48,614 nt of DNA from Betaproteobacteria bacterium (GCA_013287275.1 JABDED010000016.1:1-48614); one strand, 5' to 3'; shown: positions 34,014 to 44,744, counted from the stretch's first letter. Notes: generated by a model not told the origin, from the sequence alone. Numbers and translations: made by a program.

Positions 34014-34739
34014 ATGCCCCGTTTTTATTGCCCCATGCCGCTTGCGATCGGTGCTGTCATCAGCCTGCCGGACGAAGTAGCCCACCATGTATTCGTATTA
34101 CGCCAAAACATCGGCGACAGCATTACCCTGTTCAACGGCGATGGCGGCTCCTTTGTCGCGACACTGACCAGTGTCGGCAAAAAACAGGTCGACGCCGAAA
34201 TCAAACTGTTTCTGCCCGGCGAAACAGAATTGCCCTACGCATTGACGCTGGCCCAGGCCCTGCCCGAAGCATCCAAGATGGACTGGATCATAGAGAAATC
34301 GATAGAGCTTGGCGCTTCGACGATACAGCCTTTATCCGCGCAACGCTGCGTGGTCAGGCTGTCTGCCGAACGCGCCGAAAAGAAACAGGCGCACTGGCAA
34401 GGCATCATCGTCTCGGCTGCGGAGCAGTGCGGCCGCAACCGCCTGGCGCACCTGGCACCATTGATGGATGTCAACAAATGGCTGGGCCAGCAGGATATGC
34501 ACAAACGTATTATCCTGACCCCACGCTCCGAACTGTCGCTGGCGAACTGGTCGCGCCATCACCCGGCGCAAGCGGTTACGCTGATGGTGGGACCTGAGGG
34601 TGGATTTTCCGAGACGGAAGAAGACCTGGCGGTGAAACAAGGTGTGCTGGCACTGTCGATGGGGCCGAGGATACTGCGCACCGAAACCGCCGGCCTGGCG
34701 GCCATCACAATATTGAATGCAACATGGGGCGGCATGTGA
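34014..34739 (+). CDS. rsmE: 16S rRNA (uracil1498-N3)-methyltransferase RsmE
   Basis: 241 residues. The N-terminal PUA-like domain has HHVFVLRQNIGDSITLFNGDG; the C-terminal SPOUT knot has LMVGPEGGFSETEEDLA and LSMGPRILRTETAGLAA, the SAM-binding loops. The central part reads QALPEASKMDWIIEKSIELG and AAEQCGRNRLA. It methylates U1498 in the small-subunit rRNA. A full-length cytosolic enzyme, transcribed divergently from tkt. Confidence 0.95.
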   Translation: MPRFYCPMPLAIGAVISLPDEVAHHVFVLRQNIGDSITLFNGDGGSFVATLTSVGKKQVDAEIKLFLPGETELPYALTLAQALPEASKMDWIIEKSIELGASTIQPLSAQRCVVRLSAERAEKKQAHWQGIIVSAAEQCGRNRLAHLAPLMDVNKWLGQQDMHKRIILTPRSELSLANWSRHHPAQAVTLMVGPEGGFSETEEDLAVKQGVLALSMGPRILRTETAGLAAITILNATWGGM

Positions 34740-34817
34740 TGTAATGAGGATGTAATACCCTGGAAATATTTAGGCCCCAACCTATCCGCACTTCCATCAA
34801 CACCTGAAAGGAACATC

Positions 34818-35258
34818 ATGGGACTCTTAGACACAGCACTTGGCATGTTAGGCGGCAACCAAAATCCGAATCAAGGCAGCGATCCAAAATTGATGTTGAT
34901 GCAGGCCGCGATAGGCATGCTGTCGAATAACCAGGGCGGCGGCTTGCAGGGATTGATCGGGACTTTCCAGCAATCCGGCCTGGGCGACGTCGTCGGCTCC
35001 TGGGTGGGCACCGGACAAAACCTGCCTATCTCTGCAGACCAGATCAAGCAGGCGCTGGGCAATGGCCAGTTGCAGCAACTGGCCGACGCAGCCGGTATGT
35101 CGCATGACAGCGCGGCCGGCCACCTGGCCGAAATGCTGCCGGGCGTGATCAACCACTTGACCCCGGACGGTACGGTACCTGAAGAAGGGTCCGGCAACAT
35201 GGGGAATTTACTGCAATCGCTGGCGACCTCCTTCCTCGGCAACCGTACTCCAAGCTGA
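34818..35258 (+). CDS. YidB-like DUF937 protein
   Basis: 146 residues, Gly/Gln/Asn-rich and without a signal peptide. It begins MGLLDTALGMLGG and carries the DUF937/YidB pattern: GGLQGLIGTFQQSGLGDVVG, SWVGTGQNLPISADQIKQAL and LAEMLPGVINHLTPDG. AAGGAAC lies just before the ATG. The molecular function of this family is not established. It is probably a single-gene unit with the hairpin at 35295 downstream. Confidence 0.88.
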   Translation: MGLLDTALGMLGGNQNPNQGSDPKLMLMQAAIGMLSNNQGGGLQGLIGTFQQSGLGDVVGSWVGTGQNLPISADQIKQALGNGQLQQLADAAGMSHDSAAGHLAEMLPGVINHLTPDGTVPEEGSGNMGNLLQSLATSFLGNRTPS

Positions 35259-35294
35259 GGCGATCACGAGGCACACGCATAGCCCGGCTATGTG

Positions 35295-35325
35295 GTTCGC
35301 TGCCGGCATGACGCCGGCAGCGAAC
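35295..35325. terminator. 13-bp hairpin between convergent genes
   Basis: GTTCGCTGCCGGC and GCCGGCAGCGAAC form a perfect 13-bp stem with the loop ATGAC. It lies between the YidB-like gene (plus) and the DUF885 gene (minus). Neither side has a long T run, but its strength and location fit a shared transcription barrier. Confidence 0.6.
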
Positions 35326-35368
35326 GAATGCAAGCCTGCCCCGCAACTCCTGAACCAGCCTGAACGCC

Positions 35369-37156
35369 TTAGCCCTTCGTCATCAGGCTCTTGATGATGT
35401 GCACGGGCGCACTGCCATAGCTCAGAAATTCTTCATGGAATTGTTTCAGGTTGAATTTATTCCCCAGCGCTTTCTTGCGCTGTTCGCGGAATTCATATAA
35501 CTCGCTGTAGCCGCTGAAATAGCTTGCCAGTTGCACCGACGTATATTGCACGCGCAGCCACTTGCCGCTGGCTTCCGAATCGGTCTGGAAGGCTTGCCTG
35601 GTCAGGAACTGCATAGCGTCCGCTTCGCTCATACCGAGTACGTGCACGCTGTAGTCCAGTATCGTGTTGCATACCGTGCGCAGATTCCATTTGTAGTACA
35701 TCAGCCACATTTCCGGCGTGTTGCCGCCGTAGCCAGATTCCAGCATCATTCTTTCGCTATACACTGCCCAGCCCTCCACCATCGAGCCGTTGCCGAACAG
35801 GCTCTTGATCAGCGACGGCGATTTGTTGGCATGCTGCAGCTGCACGTAATGCCCGGGAATGCCCTCATGGATACTGAGGATTTGCATCACCCAGTGGTTG
35901 TATTCGCGCAGCGTGCTTTCCGCCTGCTCCGGGGTCTGGCTGTCCAGCGGGGTCACGTTGTAATAGGTTTTATCATGCGGGCGGAACGGCCCCGGCGCCT
36001 CTATCGACGCCACGCTGACGCCGCGCTCATACACCGGCGTCTCACGCACGATCAAGGGCTTATTGCGATCGAGCTCCACCAGGTCGTGATCGCGTATCCA
36101 GTCTTGCAGGATGGGTATCTGCTGGCGAATTTCCTTGAAGACATCCTCGCGCCTGACATGGTTTTCCGACAGCTTGTCTATCACCATCGCTACTTTTTGC
36201 ACGGCATCTTCCGGCTTCGCCTGCCCCGCCATGTATTTGGGCCATAGTTCGTCGGCCAGCCTGGCCATGTTCCTGTGCGCCTCTTCCTTGGCTTTCACCG
36301 CACGCTCAAACGTCTGCTCAGCGCTGTAACCGGACTGTATGTCGGCGGTAAACTTCCCCTCATACAGTTGCTTTCCTATGCGGAAAGAACGGGCAGTCTC
36401 TGGATTCAGCGTTTTTTCCAGATCGCCCAACCAATTGATGTAGCCTTGTACCGCCGTACTGGCAGCAGCTATGCGCTGGCTCAGCAAACTGCGCTCCGCC
36501 GCTGTCAGCTTGACCGTTTTCCCCGCCTTTTCAAGCTCCGCCAGCACATCCAGTGCGCCTGCACTCTGGCTGATGGCCAGCCGCGTATGTTCTGCAGTCG
36601 GGCGGGCTATGCTGGCGCGCGCAGCCTGGTAATAGGCAGGAACCTGAGCCAGGCGCTTGATCAGGCTGCGGACGCGCTGTGCCTTGGGCGCATAGTCGGT
36701 ATTCAGGATTACGTCCAGGCCACCGGCGACGTTGTACAAACTAGGGTTCCATTCAAATTCGCGGAAGTCCGTCAGGTACCAGCGCGATGAGGCGAGATAA
36801 TTATTGATCAGCGCCAGGTCGGTACTCTGGCTGGCCGACAGGCTTGCCCCATCCAGTTTGGCAAACCTGCCCAGCCACAGCTCGTCAAATGCCAGTCTTT
36901 GTGTGCGCGACTTCTGGTCGGGAACGGCCAGGTTCGCTGCGCTGTCGAATTTTCCAGCCCATAGCGCGGTGTCCGCATCTTCGCGCCACAAAGCGCTTAG
37001 AAATCTTTCTTTCAGCCTGATAAAATCCCTGTCCTGCTGCTGCGCCTGCACGGATGCCGGCACGGCGGCGTAAGCCGTGGACTGGACGGCAGCCAGGGAA
37101 AACGCGGCTCCGAATATTCCTGTAACCAGGCTATGGATAATTTTCTTTGTCATCAT
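35369..37156 (-). CDS. Secreted DUF885 protein (putative metallopeptidase-like)
   Basis: 595 residues from the ATG at 37156; a second ATG follows directly, and neither has a clear ribosome site. The signal peptide is MMTKKIIHSLVTGIFGAAFS through TAYAA. The family mark is HEGIPGH (His430, Glu431, His436), a zinc-site-like motif in ILSIHEGIPGHYVQLQHA; other DUF885 marks are EGWAVYSERMM and QAFQTDSEASGKWLR. Related proteins are taken as metal-dependent peptidases, but activity is not well established. Probably periplasmic. The divergent methyltransferase-like gene starts 307 bases upstream; that gap shows no other gene. Confidence 0.87.
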   Translation of the reverse strand: MMTKKIIHSLVTGIFGAAFSLAAVQSTAYAAVPASVQAQQQDRDFIRLKERFLSALWREDADTALWAGKFDSAANLAVPDQKSRTQRLAFDELWLGRFAKLDGASLSASQSTDLALINNYLASSRWYLTDFREFEWNPSLYNVAGGLDVILNTDYAPKAQRVRSLIKRLAQVPAYYQAARASIARPTAEHTRLAISQSAGALDVLAELEKAGKTVKLTAAERSLLSQRIAAASTAVQGYINWLGDLEKTLNPETARSFRIGKQLYEGKFTADIQSGYSAEQTFERAVKAKEEAHRNMARLADELWPKYMAGQAKPEDAVQKVAMVIDKLSENHVRREDVFKEIRQQIPILQDWIRDHDLVELDRNKPLIVRETPVYERGVSVASIEAPGPFRPHDKTYYNVTPLDSQTPEQAESTLREYNHWVMQILSIHEGIPGHYVQLQHANKSPSLIKSLFGNGSMVEGWAVYSERMMLESGYGGNTPEMWLMYYKWNLRTVCNTILDYSVHVLGMSEADAMQFLTRQAFQTDSEASGKWLRVQYTSVQLASYFSGYSELYEFREQRKKALGNKFNLKQFHEEFLSYGSAPVHIIKSLMTKG

Positions 37157-37463
37157 CGTGATTAGGTGGGTAACCAAGTGGGTAGCGCCATAGCAGGCCG
37201 GCTTCCGGCTTTGCAGGCTCGGTCATTTATATAAATATATTAAGCGAACAGATAATAAAGCCTTATGGCCGAAATGGGAAACTGCTTCCCTGTCCAAATT
37301 TTCATATTCCGCTTTCTTGGTTGACATACAGTGGGCACTCCGCAATCATCCCCTATTGTTTCCGAACTAATCCGGGCCAGGGCGGTCAAAATTGCGCCTT
37401 ACCTCCCCTGCGGTGCGAGCACCGTGACCCCAAACCAGACATCCATCTCTTTGGAGCAGAACC

Positions 37464-38294
37464 ATGAGACAGTTTTTCCAGGTAATCACACTCGCTTGCA
37501 CCCTGACAGGCGCATGGTCGGCTGCAGCACAAGCGGCCGAAGCGCCGGATCCGGCATTAAAGGCGGCCATCGCCGGCAGCCAGCGCACCCCCGACTATGC
37601 CGCGCGAGACGGCGCGCGCCACCCTTATGAAACCCTGGCTTTTTTCGGCATCAAACCGAATTCGACGGTGGTGGAATTATCCCCGGGTGGTGGCTGGTAC
37701 ACGGAAATCCTGGCTCCCTACCTGCGCGACCAGGGCATGCTGATAGAGGGCGCCAATGATCCGAATGCCGCCAGCGAATACTCGCGCCGGGGCATAGACA
37801 GGTTCAAGCAAAAGCTGAACGCGAGTCCGGCCGTGTATGACAAGGTGCAACTCGGCATCTTCGAGCCGCCCGGCAAGCAGGACTATGCGGCCAAGGGAAC
37901 GGTAGACCTGGTGCTCACCTTCCGCAACATCCACAACTGGGTGGATGCGGGTGGCGATGCTAACGTCAAAAACGTATTCCAGGTAGCCTACGACAGCCTG
38001 AAAAAGGGCGGCGTATTCGGCGTAGTGGAGCATCGCCTGCCAGCCGGCAAAACCCAGGATGCCAAGGCCAGCACAGGCTACGTGCATGAAGCCTATGTGA
38101 TCAAACTGGCGGAGAGCGTGGGCTTCAAGCTGGCGGCCAAATCGGAAATCAATGCCAACCCCAAGGACAATGCCGAACATGAAAATGGCGTGTGGGCCTT
38201 GCCGCCGACCTATACCAACAAGGACAAGGATAAAGCTGCCTACCAGGCCATAGGCGAAAGCGACCGGATGACGCTGAAATTTGTAAAACCTTGA
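37464..38294 (+). CDS. Exported SAM-methyltransferase-like protein
   Basis: 276 residues. It has a clear signal peptide (MRQFFQVITLACTLTGAW to QAAEA). The mature part has a class I methyltransferase core: motif I TVVELSPGGGWYTEILAPYL, then VDLVLTFRNIHNWVD and LKKGGVFGVVEHRLP. Proteins of this predicted-methyltransferase group are known in proteobacteria but their role is unclear, since SAM is not expected in the periplasm. It might bind another ligand or retain the fold only. The start has GGAGCAGAACC upstream. Confidence 0.85.
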   Translation: MRQFFQVITLACTLTGAWSAAAQAAEAPDPALKAAIAGSQRTPDYAARDGARHPYETLAFFGIKPNSTVVELSPGGGWYTEILAPYLRDQGMLIEGANDPNAASEYSRRGIDRFKQKLNASPAVYDKVQLGIFEPPGKQDYAAKGTVDLVLTFRNIHNWVDAGGDANVKNVFQVAYDSLKKGGVFGVVEHRLPAGKTQDAKASTGYVHEAYVIKLAESVGFKLAAKSEINANPKDNAEHENGVWALPPTYTNKDKDKAAYQAIGESDRMTLKFVKP

Positions 38295-38424
38295 ACCAAA
38301 ACAGATAGTTAGAGGAATTAACCTGCATGGAGCGCGTTTCGCTTGTGAAATGCGTTCCATATGGTAAGCTCGGAAGCATGTGAGTGCTGACACTACCATA
38401 CAGCCGAGCAAATGCGGGGAAAAC

Positions 38425-39009
38425 GTGCAATTATCGAAAGTCCTAACGAAAAGCCTGCCCATCGTCCTGGCCGTTGCCACAACGACAAGCAATGGATTTG
38501 CGGCTGACCGCTACATCATCGACCCGGAACACACTTACTCCAGTTTTGAATACCGTCATTGGGGCCTGTCCGATCAGCGTGGGCGTTTCGACAATAATTC
38601 GGGCTCGATAGACCTGGACTTGGCCGCTCGGACCGGCGCGATCAACATCCTGATCGACACTGCGTCAGTCAGCACAGGGTCAGAAACCTTCAATAAGGTA
38701 CTGCGCTCGGATAATTTCTTTGATGCCGACACCTATCCGCAAATATCGTTCAAATCCAGCAATATGCGCTTTGACGGCGACAAGCTGGTGCAGGTGGATG
38801 GCGACCTGACCATCCGCGGGGTCACCAAGCCGGCCAGTTTCGAGATCACCCACTTCAATTGCCGCTTCATGTTCATCTATTTCAAGCAGGCTTGCGGGGC
38901 CAACGGCTATACCAGGATATTGCGCAGCGACTTTGGCGTCGGCCGCTATGTACCCTTTGTCAGCGATGAGGTGACCCTGTCCTTCAGCGTCGAGGGCATC
39001 AAGGAATAG
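38425..39009 (+). CDS. YceI-family periplasmic protein
   Basis: 194 residues from the GTG at 38425, chosen because GGGGA lies 5 bases upstream and it starts a proper signal peptide (MQLSKVLTKSLPIVLAVATT to GFAA); the GTG at 38380 is less likely. The YceI lipocalin-like barrel starts DRYIIDPEHTYSSFEYRHWG and has FNKVLRSDNFFDADTYPQIS, GDLTIRGVTKPASFEI and ILRSDFGVGRYVPFVSDEV. The family binds isoprenoid-type lipids in the periplasm. No respiratory partner genes are adjacent. Confidence 0.93.
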   Translation: MQLSKVLTKSLPIVLAVATTTSNGFAADRYIIDPEHTYSSFEYRHWGLSDQRGRFDNNSGSIDLDLAARTGAINILIDTASVSTGSETFNKVLRSDNFFDADTYPQISFKSSNMRFDGDKLVQVDGDLTIRGVTKPASFEITHFNCRFMFIYFKQACGANGYTRILRSDFGVGRYVPFVSDEVTLSFSVEGIKE

Positions 39010-39204
39010 CGCCTGTCCGTTTTACCAATGACGGGCTTTTGCAGCGATCACATAGCTATTTTTCCCATATGCCGGAACCGGCGCCGTTTTTTGTTAAACT
39101 GCTGGGTTTTAATGGATAAGCTTGCGCCGGCTCGCCCGCGCCCAGGCTGCCGACATGCCATTCAAGCAATTCTATTCATCTGCAATCCACCCCAAGAGGA
39201 CCCC

Positions 39205-40344
39205 GTGAGCGATTATCCCGTCATTAGCTGGACCGAAGACGGCGAGACCCGTTCTGCCCGCTGGCATTCCGAAAGCGGATCGCCTGCGCCTAAAAAAGTC
39301 ATCATCGCCGACGACCGCATTACCGCCGACAGTGCCTACCGGCTGGCGTGCGAGGGTACGGCCCTGCTATGGCGCGGCGATTTCCAGAATGCCCGCCAGT
39401 TGCTGCAGGCGCTGGCGCGCCGCACCGAACACAAGCCTGGAAAATCGCGCAAAGAGGCCAAAGCACCATCTTCGCCGACCGAGGCTTTCCACCTGCACCG
39501 GCAGGCGCAATCGCAAAGGGCGCGCACGCTGGCGATGGTGCTGCTGCCTTTTGAAACCGATTTCCGCATCCCACTGCGCCGCGCACCGGATGTGCAGCAA
39601 GCCTGCAGCGAAGCCTATGGCAAGGTATCCGAACCCTTTGTTGCGTCCTTGAGGGAACTACAGGGGCTGATAGGCGCGCATGAATGGCGCAAAAAAGGCG
39701 TGGAAATCCCGGCACTGGAAGGGCGCATCCATCCCTACTATGGCGTGTTTTCTCCGGTCAGGGGCGAATACATAGGCCTGGTGGCCGATACTCCGCTGCC
39801 GTCCACAGCACTGGCATTCGACATAGGTACCGGTACCGGCGTGCTGGCGGCGGTGCTGGCCAAGCGCGGCGTCAGGCATATCGTCGCCACCGACCAGGAC
39901 CAGCGCGCGCTGGCCTGCGCACGTGAAAACCTGGACCGGCTGGGCGTGCAAAAGCAGGTCGAAGTTATCCAGGCCGACCTGTTCCCCGAGGGCCGCGCGC
40001 CGCTGGTGGTCTGCAACCCGCCCTGGGTGCCGGCCAGGCCGAACTCGCCGATAGAACATGCGGTATATGATCCGGACAGCCGCATGCTGCGCGGCTTCCT
40101 GGACGGATTGGCTGCCCATCTAGAGCCCAGGGGCGAAGGCTGGCTGATCCTGTCCGACCTGGCCGAGCATCTGGGCTTGCGCTCCAGGGCAGAATTGCTG
40201 GCGCTGATTGAAGGCGCCGGCCTGAAGGTACTGGGCAAATCGGACATACGGCCGCACCATCCGAAAGCCGCCGATACGCAAGACCCTTTGCATGCGGCGC
40301 GCTCAGCGGAGATAACGTCCTTATGGCGCCTGGGCGCCAAATAA
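39205..40344 (+). CDS. Class I SAM-dependent methyltransferase (HemK/Mrm-like)
   Basis: 379 residues from the GTG at 39205, preceded by AAGAGGA; upstream in-frame sequence has no such site. The N-terminal 190 residues are of unknown fold. The C-terminal domain has motif I AFDIGTGTGVLAAVLAKRG, the acidic loop IVATDQDQRALACARENL, and the catalytic NPPW in VVCNPPWVPARPN, as in enzymes that methylate side-chain amide or base nitrogens. The substrate cannot be named. It is followed 50 bases later by a small zinc-ribbon gene, possibly on the same transcript. Confidence 0.88.
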   Translation: MSDYPVISWTEDGETRSARWHSESGSPAPKKVIIADDRITADSAYRLACEGTALLWRGDFQNARQLLQALARRTEHKPGKSRKEAKAPSSPTEAFHLHRQAQSQRARTLAMVLLPFETDFRIPLRRAPDVQQACSEAYGKVSEPFVASLRELQGLIGAHEWRKKGVEIPALEGRIHPYYGVFSPVRGEYIGLVADTPLPSTALAFDIGTGTGVLAAVLAKRGVRHIVATDQDQRALACARENLDRLGVQKQVEVIQADLFPEGRAPLVVCNPPWVPARPNSPIEHAVYDPDSRMLRGFLDGLAAHLEPRGEGWLILSDLAEHLGLRSRAELLALIEGAGLKVLGKSDIRPHHPKAADTQDPLHAARSAEITSLWRLGAK

Positions 40345-40394
40345 GGCAAAGTAAGCAGACAGCAGCACAACACCTATTCATCAAGAGGAAACAA

Positions 40395-40613
40395 ATGAGC
40401 AGTAAACCCGCCCGCATCCTGACTTTTAAATGCAAGGCCTGCAGCAAGCCGGTACAGGTATTCTTGCAAAAAGTATCTGCCTGTTCCCACATCCAGCCTT
40501 ATCAGGGCATTTGCAAGTGCGGTGAAGTGATGCGCCATGCAACCGGGCAAAAGGAAGCAGTGGAATCCTATATGGCGTCGTCGGACACCCTATGGTCGCA
40601 CCATCACCATTAA
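40395..40613 (+). CDS. Small zinc-ribbon-like protein
   Basis: 72 residues from the ATG at 40395 with AAGAGGAAACAA upstream; an in-frame extension over the preceding methyltransferase gene is not supported. Cys pairs in FKCKACSKPV and ICKCGEVM suggest a zinc knuckle. It ends in a His run (LWSHHHH). Too short for a family call. Confidence 0.75.
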   Translation: MSSKPARILTFKCKACSKPVQVFLQKVSACSHIQPYQGICKCGEVMRHATGQKEAVESYMASSDTLWSHHHH

Positions 40614-40761
40614 AATAAGGAATATTTAGGCACCAATCGCTACAAAATAGCGGAAATTGCTTGAATATTCATACCGAACCCGCATCTGCACCATACCAAG
40701 CGCAGAAACCCAGGCGAAAGCATTTATAATCTAAGGTTTTTGCAGTAGTTCCTCTCACAAT

Positions 40762-41766
40762 ATGAAGGTATTTCGCGGACTTCCAAATGCTGCCTCGCGC
40801 GCGCCGTGTGCGCTGACGATAGGCAACTTTGACGGCGTGCATCTGGGACATCAGGTTTTATTGTCCAGATTGCGCGCAGCGGCCACACGCCTGTCGCTGG
40901 ATGCCGCCGTGATGACCTTCGAGCCCCATCCCCGCGCTTTCTTTGCGCAAATGTCGGGCGACCTGTCGCGAGCGCCCACCCGCATCGCCAACTTGCGCGA
41001 CAACCTGGCCTCCTTGACTGAAGCTGGGGTCGACCGTGTGATCGTCGAGCATTTCAATGCCCATTTTGCATCGCTGACGCCGCAGGATTTCATAGAGAAA
41101 GTGCTGGTGGAAGGCTTGCACGTAAAATGGCTGATGGTGGGTGAAGACTTCCGCTATGGCGCCAAACGCGCCGGCGATATCGCGATGCTGATTGAGGCGG
41201 GCCGGCGCTACGGCTTTGAAGTCGAAACCCTGCCCCCGGTGCAGAATAAGGGCGTCCGCATCTCTTCGTCGGCGGTGCGCAGTGCGCTGGCCTGCGGTGA
41301 TTTTGCCGAAGCCGAGGCGCTGCTGGGCCATCCTTACCGGATTTCCGGCCATGTGGTGCACGGCCAGAAACTGGGGCGCAGTATCGGCTATCCGACGCTG
41401 AACCTGCGGATTGCGCATCATCGCCCTGCGCTGACGGGAATTTTTATCGTGCAGGTGCATGGTCTCGCGGAGCAACCTTTGCCGGCGGTTGCCAGCCTGG
41501 GCGTGCGCCCGACGGTGGACGACAGCGGCCGCGTATTGCTGGAAACCCATGTGTTTGATTACAGCGGCAATTGCTACGGCAAGCTGATCGAGGTCGAATT
41601 CCTGAAGAAACTGCGCGATGAAGAGAAATTCATCGACCTGCCCACGCTAATCACGGCCATCGACCGCGATGCGGAACAGGCCAGGGCCTATTTCAGCAAG
41701 GTGACGGACCAGGCCGCCTATGAACAGGGCCGCAAGCAGGTCAGTTCGGCAACCGACCGAATTTGA
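40762..41766 (+). CDS. ribF: Bifunctional riboflavin kinase / FAD synthetase
   Basis: 334 residues. The N-terminal nucleotidyltransferase domain has TIGNFDGVHLGHQVLL (HxGH at residues 27-30) and VGEDFRYGAKRAGD with ISSSAVRSAL. The C-terminal kinase domain has GRSIGYPTLNL and VASLGVRPTVD. It converts riboflavin to FMN and FAD in the cytosol. First gene of the ribF-ileS-lspA order typical of many proteobacteria. No FMN riboswitch is evident upstream. Confidence 0.96.
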   Translation: MKVFRGLPNAASRAPCALTIGNFDGVHLGHQVLLSRLRAAATRLSLDAAVMTFEPHPRAFFAQMSGDLSRAPTRIANLRDNLASLTEAGVDRVIVEHFNAHFASLTPQDFIEKVLVEGLHVKWLMVGEDFRYGAKRAGDIAMLIEAGRRYGFEVETLPPVQNKGVRISSSAVRSALACGDFAEAEALLGHPYRISGHVVHGQKLGRSIGYPTLNLRIAHHRPALTGIFIVQVHGLAEQPLPAVASLGVRPTVDDSGRVLLETHVFDYSGNCYGKLIEVEFLKKLRDEEKFIDLPTLITAIDRDAEQARAYFSKVTDQAAYEQGRKQVSSATDRI

Positions 41767-41870
41767 AGCTCCTGTTTGAAGACCCGGGTCTTCCCAAGGC
41801 GCCGCCCACAGTGACATGCGCCCCAAGCCTCAATAAACCGAATTACGAAATATCTTACTGAAGAAAAACC

Positions 41871-44744
41871 ATGTCTGAAAATCAATCCGGCAAGCCGAAC
41901 AAAACCGTCAGCAAATATCCGGTCAACATGACCGAAACCCCTTTCCCTATGCGCGGCGACCTGGCCAAGCGCGAGCCTAAATGGGTCAAGGAATGGCAAG
42001 ACAAGAAGGTCTATCAGCGTATCCGCAAAGCGTCCGGGAATCGCCCCAAGTTCATCCTGCATGACGGACCTCCGTATGCGAATGGCGACATCCACATCGG
42101 CCATGCGGTCAACAAGATACTGAAGGATATCGTCGTCAAGTCGCGCAATATGGCGGGCTTTGATGCGCAATATGTTCCGGGTTGGGACTGCCACGGCATG
42201 CCTATCGAAATCCAGATCGAAAAACTGTATGGCAAGAACCTGCCGGTAGCCGACGTGCAGGCCAAGGCACGCGCCTATGCCGACGAGCAGATCGAACGCC
42301 AGAAGGCCGACTTCATCCGCCTGGGCGTATTGGGCGAATGGGACAATCCATACAAGACCATGAACTTCAGCAATGAAGCGGATGAGTTGCGCGCACTCGG
42401 CAAGCTGCTGGAAAAAGGCTATGTGTACCGCGGCCTGAAACCGGTCAACTGGTGTTTTGACTGCGGTTCCGCATTGGCCGAAGCCGAAGTCGAATATGAA
42501 AACAAACGCGACCCGTCTATCGACGTCGGCTTCCCGTTTGCCGAGCAGGACAAGATCGCCAAGGCCTTCAAGCTGGACAAGCTGCCGACAGACAAAGGCT
42601 ATTGCGTGATCTGGACCACCACACCGTGGACCATCCCATCCAACCAGGCGCTGAACATGCATCCGGAGATCACCTATGCGCTGGTGCAAACCGTGCGCAA
42701 CGGTGAAACCATCCTGCTGATCCTGGCGCAGGACCTGGTGGAATCCAGCCTGCAAAAATACAAGCTGGAAGGCAAGGTCATCGCGACCACGCTGGGCGCC
42801 GCCTTGTCTGAAATCAAATTCAAGCATCCGTTTGCCCATCTGGATGCCGGCTACGACCGCTACTCGCCGGTATACCTGGGCGAATATGTGACGCTGGACA
42901 GCGGTACCGGTATCGTCCACTCTGCGCCTGCCTACGGCATAGAGGATTTCCAGTCCTGCAAGGCACACGGCATGAAGGATGACGACATCCTGAACCCGGT
43001 CATGGGCGATGGCAAATACGCTTCCTGGCTGCCCTTCTTTGCCGGCATGAATATCTGGGAAGCCTCCAAACCTATCTGCTCCAAGCTGGAAGAAGCCGGC
43101 GCGCTGTTCCACCTGGTGATGTTCGACCATAGCTACATGCACTGCTGGCGCCATAAGACGCCCATCATCTATCGCGCCACTTCGCAGTGGTTCGCCAGCA
43201 TGGACAACACGCCCAAGGCCGGCGGCGCCAGCCTGCGCGAGACCGCATTGAAGAGCATAGACGAAACCGCTTTCTTCCCTGCATGGGGCCAGGCCCGCCT
43301 GCACGGCATGATCGCCAACCGTCCTGACTGGACCCTGTCCCGCCAGCGCCAGTGGGGCGTGCCTATGGCCTTTTTCCTGCACAAGGAAACCGGCCAGTTG
43401 CATCCGCGTACGCCAGAATTGCTGGAACAGATCGCCAAGCGGATAGAACAGCAAGGTATCGAAGCCTGGCAAAAACTGGACATCGCCGAATTGCTCGGCG
43501 ACGAAGCGGTGATGTATGTGAAGAACCGCGATACGCTGGACGTCTGGTTCGACTCCGGCACCACGCACCAGACCGTATTGCGCGGCTCGCACAAGGAACA
43601 ATCGCACTTCCCCGCCGACCTGTACCTGGAAGGCTCGGACCAGCATCGCGGCTGGTTCCACTCCTCCCTGCTGACTTCGGCCATGTTGAACGGCTGCGCG
43701 CCGTACAAGGCCTTGCTGACGCACGGCTTCGTCGTCGACGGCGAAGGCAAGAAGATGTCCAAGTCCAAGGGCAATGTGGTCGCACCGCAAAAAATATCCG
43801 ATACCTTGGGCGCCGACATCCTGCGCCTGTGGGTGGCTTCCACCGACTACTCCGGCGAACTGTCGATCTCCGACGAAATACTGAAACGCGTGACCGAGTC
43901 TTATCGCCGTATCCGCAATACCTTGCGCTTCCTGCTGGCCAATACTTCCGACTTTGACCCGGTCAAGGATGCAGTGCCTCTGGCCGACTTGCTGGAAATC
44001 GACCGCTATGCGATTGCCAACATGGCGGCATTGCAAAAAGAAATTCTTGAACACTACACCGTGTTTGAATATCACCCGGTGGTGTCCAAGCTGCAGTCCT
44101 TCTGCTCGGAAGACCTGGGCGGCTTCTACCTGGATATCCTGAAAGACCGCCTGTACACCAGCGGCACCACATCCGCCGCGCGCCGTTCGGCACAGACCGC
44201 GATCTGGCATATCACGCAGTCGCTGCTGCGCGTGATGGCGCCTATCCTGTCTTTTACCGCAGAAGAAGCCTGGGCAGCATTTGCCGGCAAGGAAGAGTTT
44301 GCCGCCAGCGATGAAACCATCTTCACGCAAATCTACTACGCGCTGCCGGAAATCGCCGGCGCAGAGGCGCTGCTGTCCAAGTTTGCCGCGCTGCGCGACA
44401 TCCGCGCGGAAGTCACCAAGCAACTGGAAGAAGTGCGTGTAGCCGGCGGCATCGGCGCTTCGCTGCAGGCCGAAGTGCTGGTCAAGGCGGCCGGCGCCAA
44501 GTATGAATTGCTGAAAAGCTTCGGCGACGATTTGCGCTTCATCTTCATCACCTCCAGTGCAACAGCAGAACAGGTGGCCGGCGAAGCCGACGAGGCAGTA
44601 GTGGTAACGCCGTCAGCCTACCAGAAATGCGAGCGCTGCTGGCATTATCGCGCCGACGTCGGCGCCCACGCAGACCATGCCGGCCTGTGCGGCCGTTGCG
44701 TCAGCAATTTGTTTGGCGCAGGTGAAGAGCGCCAATTTGCGTAA
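41871..44744 (+). CDS. ileS: Isoleucyl-tRNA synthetase
   Basis: 957 residues, full length. HIGH at residues 75-78, KMSKS at 628-632 ([12 protein letters not shown]), the editing domain with [14 protein letters not shown], and the C-terminal zinc finger with paired Cys in [14 protein letters not shown] and LCGRCVSNL. It charges tRNA-Ile and edits valine. Gap to ribF 104 bases, to lspA 73 bases; likely the same transcript. Confidence 0.97.
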   Translation: MSENQSGKPNKTVSKYPVNMTETPFPMRGDLAKREPKWVKEWQDKKVYQRIRKASGNRPKFILHDGPPYANGDIHIGHAVNKILKDIVVKSRNMAGFDAQYVPGWDCHGMPIEIQIEKLYGKNLPVADVQAKARAYADEQIERQKADFIRLGVLGEWDNPYKTMNFSNEADELRALGKLLEKGYVYRGLKPVNWCFDCGSALAEAEVEYENKRDPSIDVGFPFAEQDKIAKAFKLDKLPTDKGYCVIWTTTPWTIPSNQALNMHPEITYALVQTVRNGETILLILAQDLVESSLQKYKLEGKVIATTLGAALSEIKFKHPFAHLDAGYDRYSPVYLGEYVTLDSGTGIVHSAPAYGIEDFQSCKAHGMKDDDILNPVMGDGKYASWLPFFAGMNIWEASKPICSKLEEAGALFHLVMFDHSYMHCWRHKTPIIYRATSQWFASMDNTPKAGGASLRETALKSIDETAFFPAWGQARLHGMIANRPDWTLSRQRQWGVPMAFFLHKETGQLHPRTPELLEQIAKRIEQQGIEAWQKLDIAELLGDEAVMYVKNRDTLDVWFDSGTTHQTVLRGSHKEQSHFPADLYLEGSDQHRGWFHSSLLTSAMLNGCAPYKALLTHGFVVDGEGKKMSKSKGNVVAPQKISDTLGADILRLWVASTDYSGELSISDEILKRVTESYRRIRNTLRFLLANTSDFDPVKDAVPLADLLEIDRYAIANMAALQKEILEHYTVFEYHPVVSKLQSFCSEDLGGFYLDILKDRLYTSGTTSAARRSAQTAIWHITQSLLRVMAPILSFTAEEAWAAFAGKEEFAASDETIFTQIYYALPEIAGAEALLSKFAALRDIRAEVTKQLEEVRVAGGIGASLQAEVLVKAAGAKYELLKSFGDDLRFIFITSSATAEQVAGEADEAVVVTPSAYQKCERCWHYRADVGAHADHAGLCGRCVSNLFGAGEERQFA

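Noticed and set aside
41718-44423. 901-codon minus-strand open frame opposite ileS
   Set aside because: Antisense to ileS, which has all its motifs; the frame is open only because of codon bias.
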